Virus record (IMG/VR): IMGVR_UViG_3300033977_000049
Coordinates: 1 to 64,000 of that record
DNA from: a virus
Reading direction: 5' to 3' (one strand)
DNA: 64,000 nt
Shown here piece by piece: positions 33,112-43,286 of this stretch. Within the stretch, counting starts at the first letter, position 1. The number at the start of each line of letters is the position of its first letter. The position numbers and the translations under genes are program-made. Under the pieces are notes generated by a model. That model had not been told where the DNA came from and ran no database searches. It saw only the letters and a program-made list of their open reading frames with translations.

Positions 33112-34836
33112 TTACACCACAATTAAAGTTGCTGAAGAATAACCTTGAAGATCTGCAACTTGACCGGCATTTGTAGTCTGTCCTTGTACGTATAAGTGTG
33201 CAGCGCTACTAGGAGTAACAATTGTTCCTTTAATTAAAACCCAACTATATCCGGTTGCTTGACACATTACCGCCCCGACTGATCCAAAGCCAACAGTACC
33301 CACAGCCCCTATCAATTGTGCGCTTAGAGAAGTATTTACTCCCTGTGCTCCTTGCGCTCCCATAATTAATACAGAACCACTAGACATGGCTACAGTACCC
33401 TGTATAGTAAACTGCAAGCCCTGTGCTCCAGCGGAGACGTAAATGGGTAAATATATATCTACTTGATAAGCCGTGGATGTGGCTAATGTTGGAAAGGCAA
33501 ATATATTAGATAAAGTAGTGCTTAAAGAAGCTGCCGCAGCATAGTAAGCATAAAGTGCTCCAGTTGGCCCTGTATAGCCAGTATATCCTGTATATCCAGT
33601 GAAATTACCTGCTCCAGTATAGCCCGTGTAGCCTGTATATCCAGTAGGGCCTGTATAGCCGGTATAACCTGTAAAATTTCCTGGGCCAGTATAGCCAGTA
33701 GGGCCAGTATATCCAGTATATCCAGTAAAGTTTCCCGGTCCAGTATATCCCGTTGGACCTGTGTATCCTGTATATCCAGTATATCCCGTGAAGTTGCCCG
33801 CTCCCGTATATCCAGTAGGGCCTGTATAGCCGGTATAACCTGTAAAATTTCCTGGGCCAGTATAGCCAGTAGGGCCAGTATATCCAGTATATCCAGTAAA
33901 GTTTCCCGGTCCAGTATATCCAGTTGGGCCGGTATATCCGGTATAGCCTGTATATCCTGTAAAATTTCCCGGTCCTGTGTAACCGGTGTATCCCGTTGGA
34001 CCGGTTCCGGTATATCCAGTATATCCGGTATAGCCGGTTGCACCCGCTCCTGTATAGCCTGTATATCCAGTATAACCAGTAAAATTACCAGGTCCGGTAT
34101 ATCCGGTATAGCCGGTTGCACCCGCTCCTGTATAGCCTGTATATCCAGTATAACCAGTAAAATTACCAGGTCCGGTATATCCAGTTGGCCCTGTATATCC
34201 AGTTGGTCCTATTACTCCAGCAGTACCTTGAGGTCCTGTATAGCCGGTATAACCGGTATATCCAGTTGGGCCAGTGTATCCAGTAAAAGCTCCAGATCCG
34301 GTATAACCGGTATATCCAGTTGGACCGGTATATCCCGTAAATGCCCCAGGGCCGGTATAGCCTGTATAACCCGTAGGGCCGGTATATCCAGTATAACCTG
34401 TAAATGCACCGGGGCCAGTATAGCCTGTATAGCCAGTGGGACCTGTATACCCCGTATATCCAGTAAATGCACCCGCGCCGGTATATCCAGTGGGTCCAGT
34501 ATATCCCGTATAACCAGTATAACCAGTTGGTCCAGTCGCTCCAGCCACGCCAATAGGTCCAGTATAACCTGTATAGCCGGATGGTCCGGTATATCCAGTA
34601 TATCCAGTTGGGCCAGTATAACCAGTAAAATTACCCGGACCTGTATATCCGGTATAACCAGTAGGACCCGAAAATCCACCATAGGGAAGAGAATTCCAAG
34701 CTGTTACACCATCCCCAATTTTTATTTGATGGGTATCGATTTCTAGTCCCATTTCTCCTGAATAGAGAACTGGGTTATTCGATGTCCAGTTGGAGGCGGT
34801 ATCTCTTCGGAATTGAAAGATCAAATCGAAAGACAT
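33112..34836 (-). CDS. Collagen-like fibre protein
   Basis: Residues 1-54 form a conserved phage fibre N terminus ([20 protein letters not shown], then [17 protein letters not shown]). About 55-428 is an almost unbroken Gly-X-Y array built from GYTGPTG and GYTGYTG units, with threonine in nearly every third position and tyrosine or proline in the second. Residues 430-574 form a hydrophobic, glycine-rich beta head likely to trimerise. It would be a rod-like fibre on the tail or capsid. The dense threonines suit O-glycosylation, as in the Bacillus BclA collagen-like protein. Confidence 0.85.
   Translation of the reverse strand: MSFDLIFQFRRDTASNWTSNNPVLYSGEMGLEIDTHQIKIGDGVTAWNSLPYGGFSGPTGYTGYTGPGNFTGYTGPTGYTGYTGPSGYTGYTGPIGVAGATGPTGYTGYTGYTGPTGYTGAGAFTGYTGYTGPTGYTGYTGPGAFTGYTGYTGPTGYTGYTGPGAFTGYTGPTGYTGYTGSGAFTGYTGPTGYTGYTGYTGPQGTAGVIGPTGYTGPTGYTGPGNFTGYTGYTGYTGAGATGYTGYTGPGNFTGYTGYTGYTGAGATGYTGYTGYTGTGPTGYTGYTGPGNFTGYTGYTGYTGPTGYTGPGNFTGYTGYTGPTGYTGPGNFTGYTGYTGPTGYTGAGNFTGYTGYTGYTGPTGYTGPGNFTGYTGYTGPTGYTGPGNFTGYTGYTGPTGYTGYTGYTGAGNFTGYTGYTGYTGPTGALYAYYAAAASLSTTLSNIFAFPTLATSTAYQVDIYLPIYVSAGAQGLQFTIQGTVAMSSGSVLIMGAQGAQGVNTSLSAQLIGAVGTVGFGSVGAVMCQATGYSWVLIKGTIVTPSSAAHLYVQGQTTNAGQVADLQGYSSATLIVV
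33555..34671 (-). repeat. Gly-X-Thr collagen-like coding repeat
   Basis: About 1.1 kb of 9-base periodic sequence encodes collagen-like triplets. Blocks such as [18 protein letters not shown] recur at intervals with small variations, a sign of duplication and slippage. Long open frames in other phases here are by-products of this repeat. Confidence 0.9.
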
Positions 34837-35069
34837 TATGAAACCTGTGCAGAATTACCAAAATCTATCGCAAAACAACTACTGGTTCTCGGGGTAGAAG
34901 CAGAACCTCCATCAATAAGTAAATTGCCAAAGAAAATAGTAGCCATCTGATTTAATGAAGCCTGTACCGTTTGGCCGCTTTGCACTAGGGGTATAATTTC
35001 CCCTCCCTGTAGGGCAGCGGCTTGCGGCAATTGGCTTATTTTTATCTCTTGTCTATTAATATATGCCAT
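34836..35069 (-). CDS. Small fibre-associated protein, 77 aa
   Basis: The segment [20 protein letters not shown] (11-30) is typical of N-terminal attachment regions of phage tail-fibre and baseplate proteins. The stop overlaps the fibre gene start. It may be a connector or adaptor for the fibre. There is no recognised catalytic motif. Confidence 0.65.
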   Translation of the reverse strand: MAYINRQEIKISQLPQAAALQGGEIIPLVQSGQTVQASLNQMATIFFGNLLIDGGSASTPRTSSCFAIDFGNSAQVS

Positions 35070-35071
35070 GA

Positions 35072-35410
35072 TTAATATTTATTAAAAAATCCAGACAGCC
35101 ACGGTTCTTCTTTTAAAAAAGTAGAAATTAAATTGTGCATAGAATCGTTCAAGGGATTTTGAAGCATGATCGCTGACTTGGCTGCTGTAATGGAATCGTT
35201 TTGAGTTAAAGATAGATCGCAAGCGGCGCTTGACGCATACATTTTAATCCAAAAAGAATACCAAGCATAACTTACCGCATTTAATAAAAGCGTTCCATTT
35301 AATTGATCCAGCCAATTTACTGTGTTATCATCTAAAATGGTTTCGCATTCTAATAATGTACTAGATTCGGTATCTATAAGCGTTTCACTTTCTGTCATTA
35401 AGTCGAACAT
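35072..35410 (-). CDS. Hypothetical protein, 112 aa
   Basis: An acidic, threonine/glutamate-rich N terminus is followed by helices and a final EEPWLSGFFNKY. The C-terminal pattern resembles that of the 86-residue product at 47213 (EDPSLAQFFSSY), so the two may be distant relatives. It overlaps the multi-domain glycosyltransferase gene by 13 bases. Probably a virion or assembly protein. Confidence 0.55.
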   Translation of the reverse strand: MFDLMTESETLIDTESSTLLECETILDDNTVNWLDQLNGTLLLNAVSYAWYSFWIKMYASSAACDLSLTQNDSITAAKSAIMLQNPLNDSMHNLISTFLKEEPWLSGFFNKY

Positions 35411-38400
35411 TCTAGCTTAGCCAACTCTTCTTTTAAAATCTTTCTATCTTCTTCGCGGTGCGACCATCCAAGTCGATATATATCATCCATAACTTTTGGC
35501 TCTCTGGAAAAATGATGATGAATCATTTTGGCATCTTCGCACCTATGGGCTTCATTTATTTTAATGGCCCTGGACCATAACAGGTTATCGCATCCTACAT
35601 GAAAAAACTTTTCCGAAAAGATTTCTCCGAATTTTTCAATCAAATCTTTTCTAATTAAAAAGTGCTCGCAAATATTACTTTTGTCTGGATAAAGCTCTCC
35701 GGTATTAAATGTTACAAGGCCATGATTCTTTGATGCCTTTACTGCATTATAAAGGCTCCAGGATTCAAACTCCGTATCATTAGCGGCAAAAACATAAACA
35801 TCAGAATTGTTGTTTGCGCGGTACATTCTATTAACTTTTTGAGGAACTGTAGCTTTTTTATCGTTATCTATAATAACATCAATGAGATGCTTGGGATAAT
35901 AAAGGCGATCAATTGAATCCAAGCACCGCTTTAGTCCCGATTCTCTTTCTAGGGTTGGAATTAAAATGCCCACCCTAGGAAGGAAATTGGGTGAATCAGA
36001 AGCCCAACTTTTCATAAAATGATGGAATCCTATAGTATTATCCGTTAACCGGATAGTCCCATCTTGATGATTATAGGGGAAAAAATATTCAGGGGAAAGA
36101 ATTTTAATGGTATAATCCGATGCTACCTTTCCTGGCGCTAACCATAGACATCTAGGCTCGCCATAAGCTTGAAGATATATCTTTGGGGTAATCACTTCTT
36201 GCGCTGCTTCAAAGACATATGCATCATCTCCGGAAAATTTTTCTTCTATTTCCCTAAGGCACTCTTTCATAATTGGATGATGCGGAATAGATCCCATTAT
36301 AGAATTAGCAATAAAACAATTTTCTTCTTGGCATACAAATAGCTTATATTGTAATAAATTATCAAAATTTTTTCCCGAAAGAATTTCCATATCGGCATCA
36401 CAATAAATGCCACCTTCTTTTTCTAAATACCACATGCGCAGATAATCAACCGCCTTAATCCATTTTCCCGATGCCAAAGCCTTTTCCACATAAGATATAT
36501 TTCTTGGAATGTCTTTTAATCCAATAATTTTATGCTCGTAACCTAGCACCGCTCGCTGGCTGTTAATACATTTTTCTATAAAGGGTGGCATGGTTTCATT
36601 ATTAGGTAATCCCCATATAGTAAAAATTTTCTTGGGAATTAATAATTCTAAAGAAATCATGTCTTTATATAATTCCTGCATTTCTATTAGAGGGGGTTGA
36701 TAATCTCTTGTTTGGCCTAAAAAAATAGGATCAAATGCACTTCCCGTATCTAAGCATGTAACATTATGATTGGCTTCCAATACACTAGCTATCAGTGGTT
36801 TAGCTGCAAGTCCACAGCTAAATATAAAAATAGAATTATTTTGGCAATATGGGCGTAGCTTGTCTAAAATGGCGTTGTAATTTGCAAATGCATTTCTTTC
36901 TGGAACTTCTATAAATTTAGCCTTCAACATTTCTGTAACTTTACTTAGCTTAGACGGTCCTATAAAAACCTTTATCCTGTCAAGATTGCTTAGGGTTTTA
37001 TAAAAATCATGGATGGGAGTTAGGTCTTTATCTTTTGGATGTAATAAAATATTTCCCAATTGTAAGCTATCTTTATCTCTCCAGAATGCAATGTAAGTAT
37101 CGGGCAGATTATATAAAAAGTTGAATGCTTTGCGCAGGGCTTGATTAAGTTCTAGGGAATAAGCTTGCCCATCACAATTTTCGCCCTTTACATATTCCAT
37201 GCAATGTTGTTCACCGTCGCCAAATTTGATGAAAGCAAATGGTTCGTTCGATATAAGTTTTTGTAAAAGTTCGTTTAACGATTTTGGATATTTTCCAAAT
37301 GGTTTCTCTACTATATCACTATGCCATAACAGACCATCCGGCACTTGTTCCACCTGAGATTCCTCAACAGGATTTCTTTCTTCAAAATATTGTCTATCTT
37401 GATTATATTTTGGATGTTGAGGGTCATAAGCTATAGCTTTTTGCCAGTGCTCTTTTGATTTTTCTTGCTGGCCTAAACGCCAAAATGCCCAATATAACAT
37501 TTCATGGGGATAATTTGTATAGTGCGATCCTATATTGCAATAACAATCATTAAGGGGAATTTCTAATGCAGCCGCTCCATAACATACTGTCTTTTGAGCA
37601 TCGCCCTTTTTATAAAAATATTCAGCTAGTTTAATTAAAGGTTCGCGCCTAGTTCCGTCTACCGTAAAAGATTTATGGTAAGCTTCTAGCGCCCTGTCAT
37701 CTTCACCCAAAGCGAGATAGGAATCCCCTATAAAAATAAAAGATTGCCCGCGCTCCTGTGCCCACCTATTCATTGCAACGTGTCTGTTTAATTCCTGAAT
37801 AGCAGATTTGAAACGCCCATTCCAACATAATTCTCGGCCAAAATAGTGTGCATTTCGGTCATTTTCCGGATGTAAATAACAATCTAGGGCAAGGGCTGGT
37901 AAATAATTAGAGCGATGTTCGTGAGGTGCTTGATGGTGCTCTACTAACATGATTTCTTGGGGTAAATAGGTGCATTTAGCTTGTCCAACTAATATTTCAT
38001 GTACGATTCCCTGCCAGTGCATTTTGCGCCGATCATAAGTTCTGCAATGTCGAAATTGAATAGCGGGCTGCCCATTAGGATATCGGCAGAATATAAAATG
38101 CATTTCCATCTGCTCGTATCCTTCATCAATTAATTTTTCGATAGCATCTATATTTAAGGTGTTATATTTTTCATCACAATCAACAATGGATACGATATTA
38201 TTGTTAGCCAATTCCACGGCGCGATTTCGGGCAGCAGCAAAATCAAATAATTTATCTCCGGCCTTGATAATAGATTCTTCGCCTTCAATAATAAACTTTT
38301 TATTTACCGCGTCGGCCACTTCTTCGGTAACTATGTGTTTAAATTTCTCGCCTTCTTCAAATACTCTATAGCCATAATTTCTGGCTACCTTAACAGTATC

Positions 38401-38571
38401 ATCCTTACTTCCGGTATCAACTAGGACGACTTCCCCGCCTCGCTTTAAAAATTCAGATAAAGATTTATGAAGTCTCCAGAGATTCGGTGCTTCATTGCGA
38501 GCAATTAAGCATACCGAGAAGCGAACTCCTGATTTATGGATTTTTATTGGATGCCGACTTTTCTTTTCCAT
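35398..38571 (-). CDS. Four-domain glycosyltransferase fusion, 1,057 aa
   Basis: The domains in order are: a WaaE-like GT2 domain (about 17-240, LIARNEA and VDTGSKDDT); a TPR-like helical region (about 250-400); a GT-D domain of the DUF1792 type (about 420-640, with FGDGE near 449); a GT32-type sugar transferase (about 660-860, with the DxD motif CDADMEIL near 726); and a second GT2-like domain (about 866-1057, starting GILIPTLE). DUF1792 enzymes elongate O-glycans on bacterial surface adhesins. GGAG before the ATG at 38571 supports the start. Confidence 0.85.
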   Translation of the reverse strand: MEKKSRHPIKIHKSGVRFSVCLIARNEAPNLWRLHKSLSEFLKRGGEVVLVDTGSKDDTVKVARNYGYRVFEEGEKFKHIVTEEVADAVNKKFIIEGEESIIKAGDKLFDFAAARNRAVELANNNIVSIVDCDEKYNTLNIDAIEKLIDEGYEQMEMHFIFCRYPNGQPAIQFRHCRTYDRRKMHWQGIVHEILVGQAKCTYLPQEIMLVEHHQAPHEHRSNYLPALALDCYLHPENDRNAHYFGRELCWNGRFKSAIQELNRHVAMNRWAQERGQSFIFIGDSYLALGEDDRALEAYHKSFTVDGTRREPLIKLAEYFYKKGDAQKTVCYGAAALEIPLNDCYCNIGSHYTNYPHEMLYWAFWRLGQQEKSKEHWQKAIAYDPQHPKYNQDRQYFEERNPVEESQVEQVPDGLLWHSDIVEKPFGKYPKSLNELLQKLISNEPFAFIKFGDGEQHCMEYVKGENCDGQAYSLELNQALRKAFNFLYNLPDTYIAFWRDKDSLQLGNILLHPKDKDLTPIHDFYKTLSNLDRIKVFIGPSKLSKVTEMLKAKFIEVPERNAFANYNAILDKLRPYCQNNSIFIFSCGLAAKPLIASVLEANHNVTCLDTGSAFDPIFLGQTRDYQPPLIEMQELYKDMISLELLIPKKIFTIWGLPNNETMPPFIEKCINSQRAVLGYEHKIIGLKDIPRNISYVEKALASGKWIKAVDYLRMWYLEKEGGIYCDADMEILSGKNFDNLLQYKLFVCQEENCFIANSIMGSIPHHPIMKECLREIEEKFSGDDAYVFEAAQEVITPKIYLQAYGEPRCLWLAPGKVASDYTIKILSPEYFFPYNHQDGTIRLTDNTIGFHHFMKSWASDSPNFLPRVGILIPTLERESGLKRCLDSIDRLYYPKHLIDVIIDNDKKATVPQKVNRMYRANNNSDVYVFAANDTEFESWSLYNAVKASKNHGLVTFNTGELYPDKSNICEHFLIRKDLIEKFGEIFSEKFFHVGCDNLLWSRAIKINEAHRCEDAKMIHHHFSREPKVMDDIYRLGWSHREEDRKILKEELAKLECST

Positions 38572-38983
38572 GGTCGCTCCTTTTTTCTATATCTGATATT
38601 CTTAACCTATAAACCTTCCAGGGCAATTCTTCAAATCCAAATTTTTTGGAAAATGTAGGAATAGTTTCTTCAGTAGCTACATAATATATTTCCCCGGAAC
38701 CTTCTTGTATAGCTGATGTAATGGCATCTTGGAATAGCGTCTGTAATGCTACTGCAATTTCCCCTATCGAAGCTGAAGGATTAATACAAAGGCTTTCTAA
38801 ATGCAAGGGCCTTTGAATTGGTGCAAACATAATTGGCCCATTTTTATTGCAAATAGCTCGAATGGATGTATTTTTATAAGTTAAAACGCTGGGATCTATC
38901 TCATTATTTCTAGTAGACAGTGCCCATTCACAGAATAATTTCCTATCGCTAGCCTTTGCTGGACGCACGAATACGGGTAGCAT
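38534..38983 (-). CDS. GNAT-like acetyltransferase
   Basis: The layout fits a small GNAT fold: VFVRPAKASDRKLF at the N terminus, a central strand LHLESLCINP, the acetyl-CoA-loop region ASIGEIAVALQTLF, and the late KFGFEELPWKVYRL. Similar GNAT genes are frequent next to fibre genes in podoviruses. It overlaps the start of the glycosyltransferase fusion by 38 bases. It could acetylate sugars or a host protein; the target is unknown. Confidence 0.65.
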   Translation of the reverse strand: MLPVFVRPAKASDRKLFCEWALSTRNNEIDPSVLTYKNTSIRAICNKNGPIMFAPIQRPLHLESLCINPSASIGEIAVALQTLFQDAITSAIQEGSGEIYYVATEETIPTFSKKFGFEELPWKVYRLRISDIEKRSDHGKEKSASNKNP

Positions 38984-38991
38984 ATATTCTC

Positions 38992-39384
38992 CTAATTTTT
39001 GGGATCGGCGGTTGCAGCAGTGGACATTTTTGAAGGACTGACCGCAGTGCTAATTTTAGCCTTTGCCATGCCCAGCCTTTCCCTTTCCGCAGTATCCAAT
39101 CGTTTATTAATATCAGTTATGGCTTGTTCTATTCGAGCCACGGCGGGAACAATTATATCTAATTTTTGTTTAAAGTCTTCATTGGCACTTTGCAATGCCG
39201 TTACTTTTTCATTAATAGATGTGGATTGTATGGCATTTCCTGACAGTTGATCCGCCACTTTGGAGCGGTCTGACCATAGCCACCCTATTAATCCAAATAG
39301 AGCACAAAGCAGCATAATAATAACCGTTGCTGCTCCCCAATTAATATGTGGCGATCTACATTCCGGATGATGGTGATTATGCAT
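38992..39384 (-). CDS. Single-pass membrane protein with histidine-rich N terminus
   Basis: MHNHHHPECRSPH is followed by one transmembrane helix (about 17-38) and a coiled coil (about 55-105). The topology is like a spanin or a membrane adaptor. The stop side is close to the GNAT gene, and the start overlaps the preceding glycosyltransferase. The role could be lysis or anchoring of the sugar-modifying enzymes at the membrane; neither is proven. Confidence 0.55.
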   Translation of the reverse strand: MHNHHHPECRSPHINWGAATVIIMLLCALFGLIGWLWSDRSKVADQLSGNAIQSTSINEKVTALQSANEDFKQKLDIIVPAVARIEQAITDINKRLDTAERERLGMAKAKISTAVSPSKMSTAATADPKN

Positions 39385-40516
39385 TTATTTTTCCTTCAGC
39401 AAAGGACCTATTACTGATAATTCTTGATGCTTCATTTTCCGGTAAAGACAAGTTTAAAATTCTATCGCATATTAGTTTGGATAGATAATATTTGCCGACC
39501 CAATAGGCAGAAATGGCAAGTTCGTCTAGTGCTCGCCATTCATATACTTCTTTTTCCACAAACAATCTATCATTTGGAATCGGTATGTTTACTGCTTGTT
39601 GGGCAAAAAGAAAAGCAGCATCATGATAATTATGACATCTATAATATCTAGCCAGGCGATATATAGGTTCGGCCCTAGTCGGACGGCGATTATAGGCCCT
39701 TAAATATGAAAATACTATTTCTTTTTCTGATAAATCAAGTTGCTCTGATACGCAGCCAATTTGATATGCCGACCACCAAGCCTCTTCATCCCAGCCGCCC
39801 ATTTCCATCCGTCGTGTATAAAGATCTATGGCTTCCTTAAAATTTCCAAGATCACGATGGGTTTGGGCTAGATAAAATATTGTACGGCAATCGTCTGGAT
39901 TTTTTCTATAAGCCCCTAAAAGAAGCCCCAAATCCCTTTCTAGCTTTTCTTTATATTGTTCCGGAGTTTTTCCGGGTCGTTCTCTATAAATTCCGGAAAG
40001 CGGATACGTGGTATAAAATCTCTGACAATCCAGATATTCATGAGTCTCACCTTTCCAAATCCAAGGTAAATTGCTTCTAATTAAAAATGGCCTTAAATAT
40101 TGCAGTGAACAATATTTTTCCAATATTTCATAGCAATCTTTTTCTAGGGGATCGGGAAGTTTGAAATTCGTGTCTGGAAATAATTTTGTGCGCCCATCCA
40201 TAAGCATAATATAATCACAATTCATTTCTTGGGCTAATTTTAGTGCTTCATTTCTATTATGCTCAAAATTTTTCCATTCGCTAGTTTTTATTGTTATCGG
40301 AAGGCCAAGATTATTACACGTTTCCTGGCAAATCTGTAAAGTATTATCTTTGCTTCCGGTATCTATAATTGCGGCATGTGTAATAAAGGGCAATGCCGAT
40401 TTAATAGTATTTTCTATGTATTGCGCCTCATCTCGCACAATCATATTCCAGCAAATTGTATTTTTAGTTAAAGCATTTGGCTCGTTAAAACGACGCCGAT
40501 CAATAACTTTTATCAT
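39377..40516 (-). CDS. Glycosyltransferase family 2 with TPR region
   Basis: Residues 20-190 are a WaaE-like GT2 domain (NMIVRDEAQYIENTI, IDTGSKDNT, EHNRNEALKLA, MLMDGRT). Residues 205-379 contain TPR-like repeats (FYLAQTHRDLGNFKEAIDLY). The N-terminal domain resembles that of the four-domain fusion at 35398, so the two probably share ancestry. TPR-fused glycosyltransferases often modify proteins rather than lipids. It lies between the LamG fibre gene and the fusion gene. Confidence 0.82.
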   Translation of the reverse strand: MIKVIDRRRFNEPNALTKNTICWNMIVRDEAQYIENTIKSALPFITHAAIIDTGSKDNTLQICQETCNNLGLPITIKTSEWKNFEHNRNEALKLAQEMNCDYIMLMDGRTKLFPDTNFKLPDPLEKDCYEILEKYCSLQYLRPFLIRSNLPWIWKGETHEYLDCQRFYTTYPLSGIYRERPGKTPEQYKEKLERDLGLLLGAYRKNPDDCRTIFYLAQTHRDLGNFKEAIDLYTRRMEMGGWDEEAWWSAYQIGCVSEQLDLSEKEIVFSYLRAYNRRPTRAEPIYRLARYYRCHNYHDAAFLFAQQAVNIPIPNDRLFVEKEVYEWRALDELAISAYWVGKYYLSKLICDRILNLSLPENEASRIISNRSFAEGKINA

Positions 40517-40527
40517 TTTCCCCTTTT

Positions 40528-43281
40528 TTAAGTTACACTTATCAAAAATACAATTTGATAATTACCATTACTTCCTGCAACTGAATAAGAAAATGTGGGA
40601 TTTAATGGCCCGCCCGTAGGAATGCCTGTATATAAACAACCAGAAGCATTAGCACCATCATTAACCTGTTGCTGTTTCGTAACCGTAGCTGCTGGATCGG
40701 ATACAGTATCAGTAGAAGCAGCGCGATTAGAACCAAAATAAATCGCCAAATCCGTAGAACATGGAGAGGGTGAGGTACTTGAGTTCATGCTAAGTGTTAT
40801 AGAAGAAGATCCAGTTGTATTAATTTGACTGGTAATGGGAAACCAAATTCTATCCATGCCCTTGAGAGTTATAATGGCTAAGACCGCATCATACGTTCCA
40901 CTAAAACTGATTGTAACTGATCCATTGCTAATGTCAGTAGAATTTAAAACTTTCCAAAAAGTATTTTTTGTCCAACTAGCTTGATTAACTGAATCAATGG
41001 AAACCCATCCGTTAGGAGTTGTGGCATAATAACCTCCAGCCGTAAAAATAATAGCCAAATCACCAGCTTGGGTTCCCGAAGGCCAAGAAACTGTATAACT
41101 TGACGCACTCGATGCTTGAATGCCAGTTCCCCTAATGGATGGCGTGGAAACCGCCCCTCCCGTAGCACCAGTTGGTCCGGTTGCTCCAGTGGCTCCTGCT
41201 CCAGTTACTCCAGTTAGTCCAGTGGGTCCAGCGGGTCCAGTGGGTCCAGCGGGTCCAGTGGGTCCAGTGGGTCCAGCGGGTCCAGTTGGCCCTTGTAATC
41301 CAGCAGCCGCCGTATTTGGCGGACCTTGCACAATAGTTGTATCTGTAACGGCTCCGGCCCATCCATTACCACTTAAATCCGGCTCTGGGCTAGTGCCCAT
41401 AAATTTCCAATAAACTGTAGGATAGCCCACCGATACATCCATTGAGGGATATCCATTTGCCAGATTAGTTATATCTGTTGCGGTTAATTCTTTTCCTATC
41501 CACACCGCAGGCTCGGCAACGGAATGAGGTGAAAAATAGCTTGTAGTAGTTCCCACTATACCAGCATTAGTCTGGAAAAATCCATTAGTACCAGTCATAG
41601 GACCTTGATTGCTTCCCGGACCAATCGTAGAAACTAATGCTCCGTTTAAATAAGTATAATATGTTCCATTCCCAGAAGTAATAAAGGCTATATGATTCCA
41701 AACTCCCACCATTCCAGCCCAATAACTCGATGGAATACATACAGCGCCCCAATCGATCCAGGCTTGGGAACCGGAATTATAATAAGAAGTCCATAATAAT
41801 GCTCCTGATGGGCCGCTTTGCACATCCCAATCTAGGGCCATGTCGAAATAATAATTTGCCGATCCATCATTCCAATATGATTCTGCAAAACAGCATTCTA
41901 TAGTATCACTTGCTTGGCCAGTTTTAGGTTGCCATAATGGTTTAAACCAAAATGACATAGACATAGAACCGCCAGAATATGTAATTCCAGAACTGGTGGT
42001 ATAGGTTGTGGTTATATGTCCTGTAGAGCCATCGCCTTTACGTCCGGAAAATGGAGCAGTGGCATTAGCGCCCGTTGTTCCGGTTAATCCGGTTGGACCA
42101 GTCATGCCAGTTGGCCCTGTTGATCCAGTGGGTCCTGTTCCCCCACCACCCGATCCTCCCGTTGGAGCTTCCCAATTTATTCCATAGGGCTGAGAAGGAT
42201 CAACGGTTAATACATAACCAGCGGTTGCTCCTACTGGTAACACTACATCTTGTTTGCCGCTGCCAGTAATTAATCCGCCTTCAGGCAATAAGGGTAGTCC
42301 CGTTATAATTTGCTGAGCCGCAGAGGAAAATGTTGCTAAAATGACCGCATAAGCTGCCGCTGATGTTCCCGGACCCCCTACCGATGAGGTTACTTGACCA
42401 GATGGCAGATTGCTTATCGATGCAGTAGCAATCTCATACCAACCGCTACTCCAGGAGGGAACCGTAAATGAAGAGGGAGACCAAGATCCCCATGTTGGGG
42501 TATAATAAAATGAAAAAGTAGCAAGGGCCAATACCGGACCAGATGAACTAACTGTGCTAGTAGCAAGTGTTCCCGGTTGATTTCCAGCATTTCCCGTACC
42601 AACTGTTAGACTTGGCTTTCCTTGAATTTCAATAACATAACAAACATCATATCCGTATCCCGGAGTTGGCCAAGTGTTAGAAGTAAAATTCCAAGAGCTT
42701 CCATCTCCCGATTGGACAATTTTTTCTCCTATAACTGCATTGCCGCCATATCCAGAACCGCTATAACTGGATAATTGTTTAAATCCAGTCGGAAGATTTA
42801 TTGTAACCGGACCACTGGACGAACTAGAGAGTGCTATAGCTATTAACGTATTTCCTGGTGTGGGAGAATTAGGAAGAGTAACGGTAAGTGGATTGGAATA
42901 AACATTTCCAGTTTGAGAAGCTTGTACGATTTGAGGAATAGTAGGCGCTGTGGGTTGTACCGTTACAGTTCCAGCAGCAGCTTTTTGAGCCGCTTGATTA
43001 GCTTTTACAAGAGCTTGCTGCGCTGTATTACTTATCAGCGTAGGCATTGTAGGAAGATTTCTAACAAAAGTTGGCCGATCTGGAAAGAATCTGGTTGTAT
43101 AAATATCAGCAGCCGGATCTACGGGAAGATTCCCACGATTGGGAGATGGATTTCCGGGAACAGATAGAAGGGTTCCTTGATCCTTAGTTGGCGCTATGGG
43201 AATTTGTGGCGCTGGATTTTGCGAGGATTGAAATTCCGCCTGCGTTGCTGGCGTTGCCGCTCTTGATTCAAGTGATGGCAT
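40528..43281 (-). CDS. Fibre protein with LamG-like domain and collagen-like hinges
   Basis: The 917-residue protein has a proline-rich N terminus and beta-rich repeats (about 100-350). A short Gly-Pro-Thr stretch follows (around 375-405), then a LamG/concanavalin-like lectin domain (about 420-640, [25 protein letters not shown]). A second Gly-Pro-Thr stretch (about 660-710) leads into a beta-sandwich C terminus. This suggests a receptor-binding fibre with flexible collagen-like joints. The start has no strong Shine-Dalgarno. Confidence 0.75.
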   Translation of the reverse strand: MPSLESRAATPATQAEFQSSQNPAPQIPIAPTKDQGTLLSVPGNPSPNRGNLPVDPAADIYTTRFFPDRPTFVRNLPTMPTLISNTAQQALVKANQAAQKAAAGTVTVQPTAPTIPQIVQASQTGNVYSNPLTVTLPNSPTPGNTLIAIALSSSSSGPVTINLPTGFKQLSSYSGSGYGGNAVIGEKIVQSGDGSSWNFTSNTWPTPGYGYDVCYVIEIQGKPSLTVGTGNAGNQPGTLATSTVSSSGPVLALATFSFYYTPTWGSWSPSSFTVPSWSSGWYEIATASISNLPSGQVTSSVGGPGTSAAAYAVILATFSSAAQQIITGLPLLPEGGLITGSGKQDVVLPVGATAGYVLTVDPSQPYGINWEAPTGGSGGGGTGPTGSTGPTGMTGPTGLTGTTGANATAPFSGRKGDGSTGHITTTYTTSSGITYSGGSMSMSFWFKPLWQPKTGQASDTIECCFAESYWNDGSANYYFDMALDWDVQSGPSGALLWTSYYNSGSQAWIDWGAVCIPSSYWAGMVGVWNHIAFITSGNGTYYTYLNGALVSTIGPGSNQGPMTGTNGFFQTNAGIVGTTTSYFSPHSVAEPAVWIGKELTATDITNLANGYPSMDVSVGYPTVYWKFMGTSPEPDLSGNGWAGAVTDTTIVQGPPNTAAAGLQGPTGPAGPTGPTGPAGPTGPAGPTGLTGVTGAGATGATGPTGATGGAVSTPSIRGTGIQASSASSYTVSWPSGTQAGDLAIIFTAGGYYATTPNGWVSIDSVNQASWTKNTFWKVLNSTDISNGSVTISFSGTYDAVLAIITLKGMDRIWFPITSQINTTGSSSITLSMNSSTSPSPCSTDLAIYFGSNRAASTDTVSDPAATVTKQQQVNDGANASGCLYTGIPTGGPLNPTFSYSVAGSNGNYQIVFLISVT

Positions 43282-43286
43282 CTAAT

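Noticed and set aside
33522-34746. Long open frames on both strands across the collagen-like gene (e.g. 34212-34682 minus, 34228-34746 plus)
   Set aside because: They are by-products of the 9-base periodic Gly-X-Thr repeat; only the frame with a fibre-type N terminus and C-terminal head domain makes sense.
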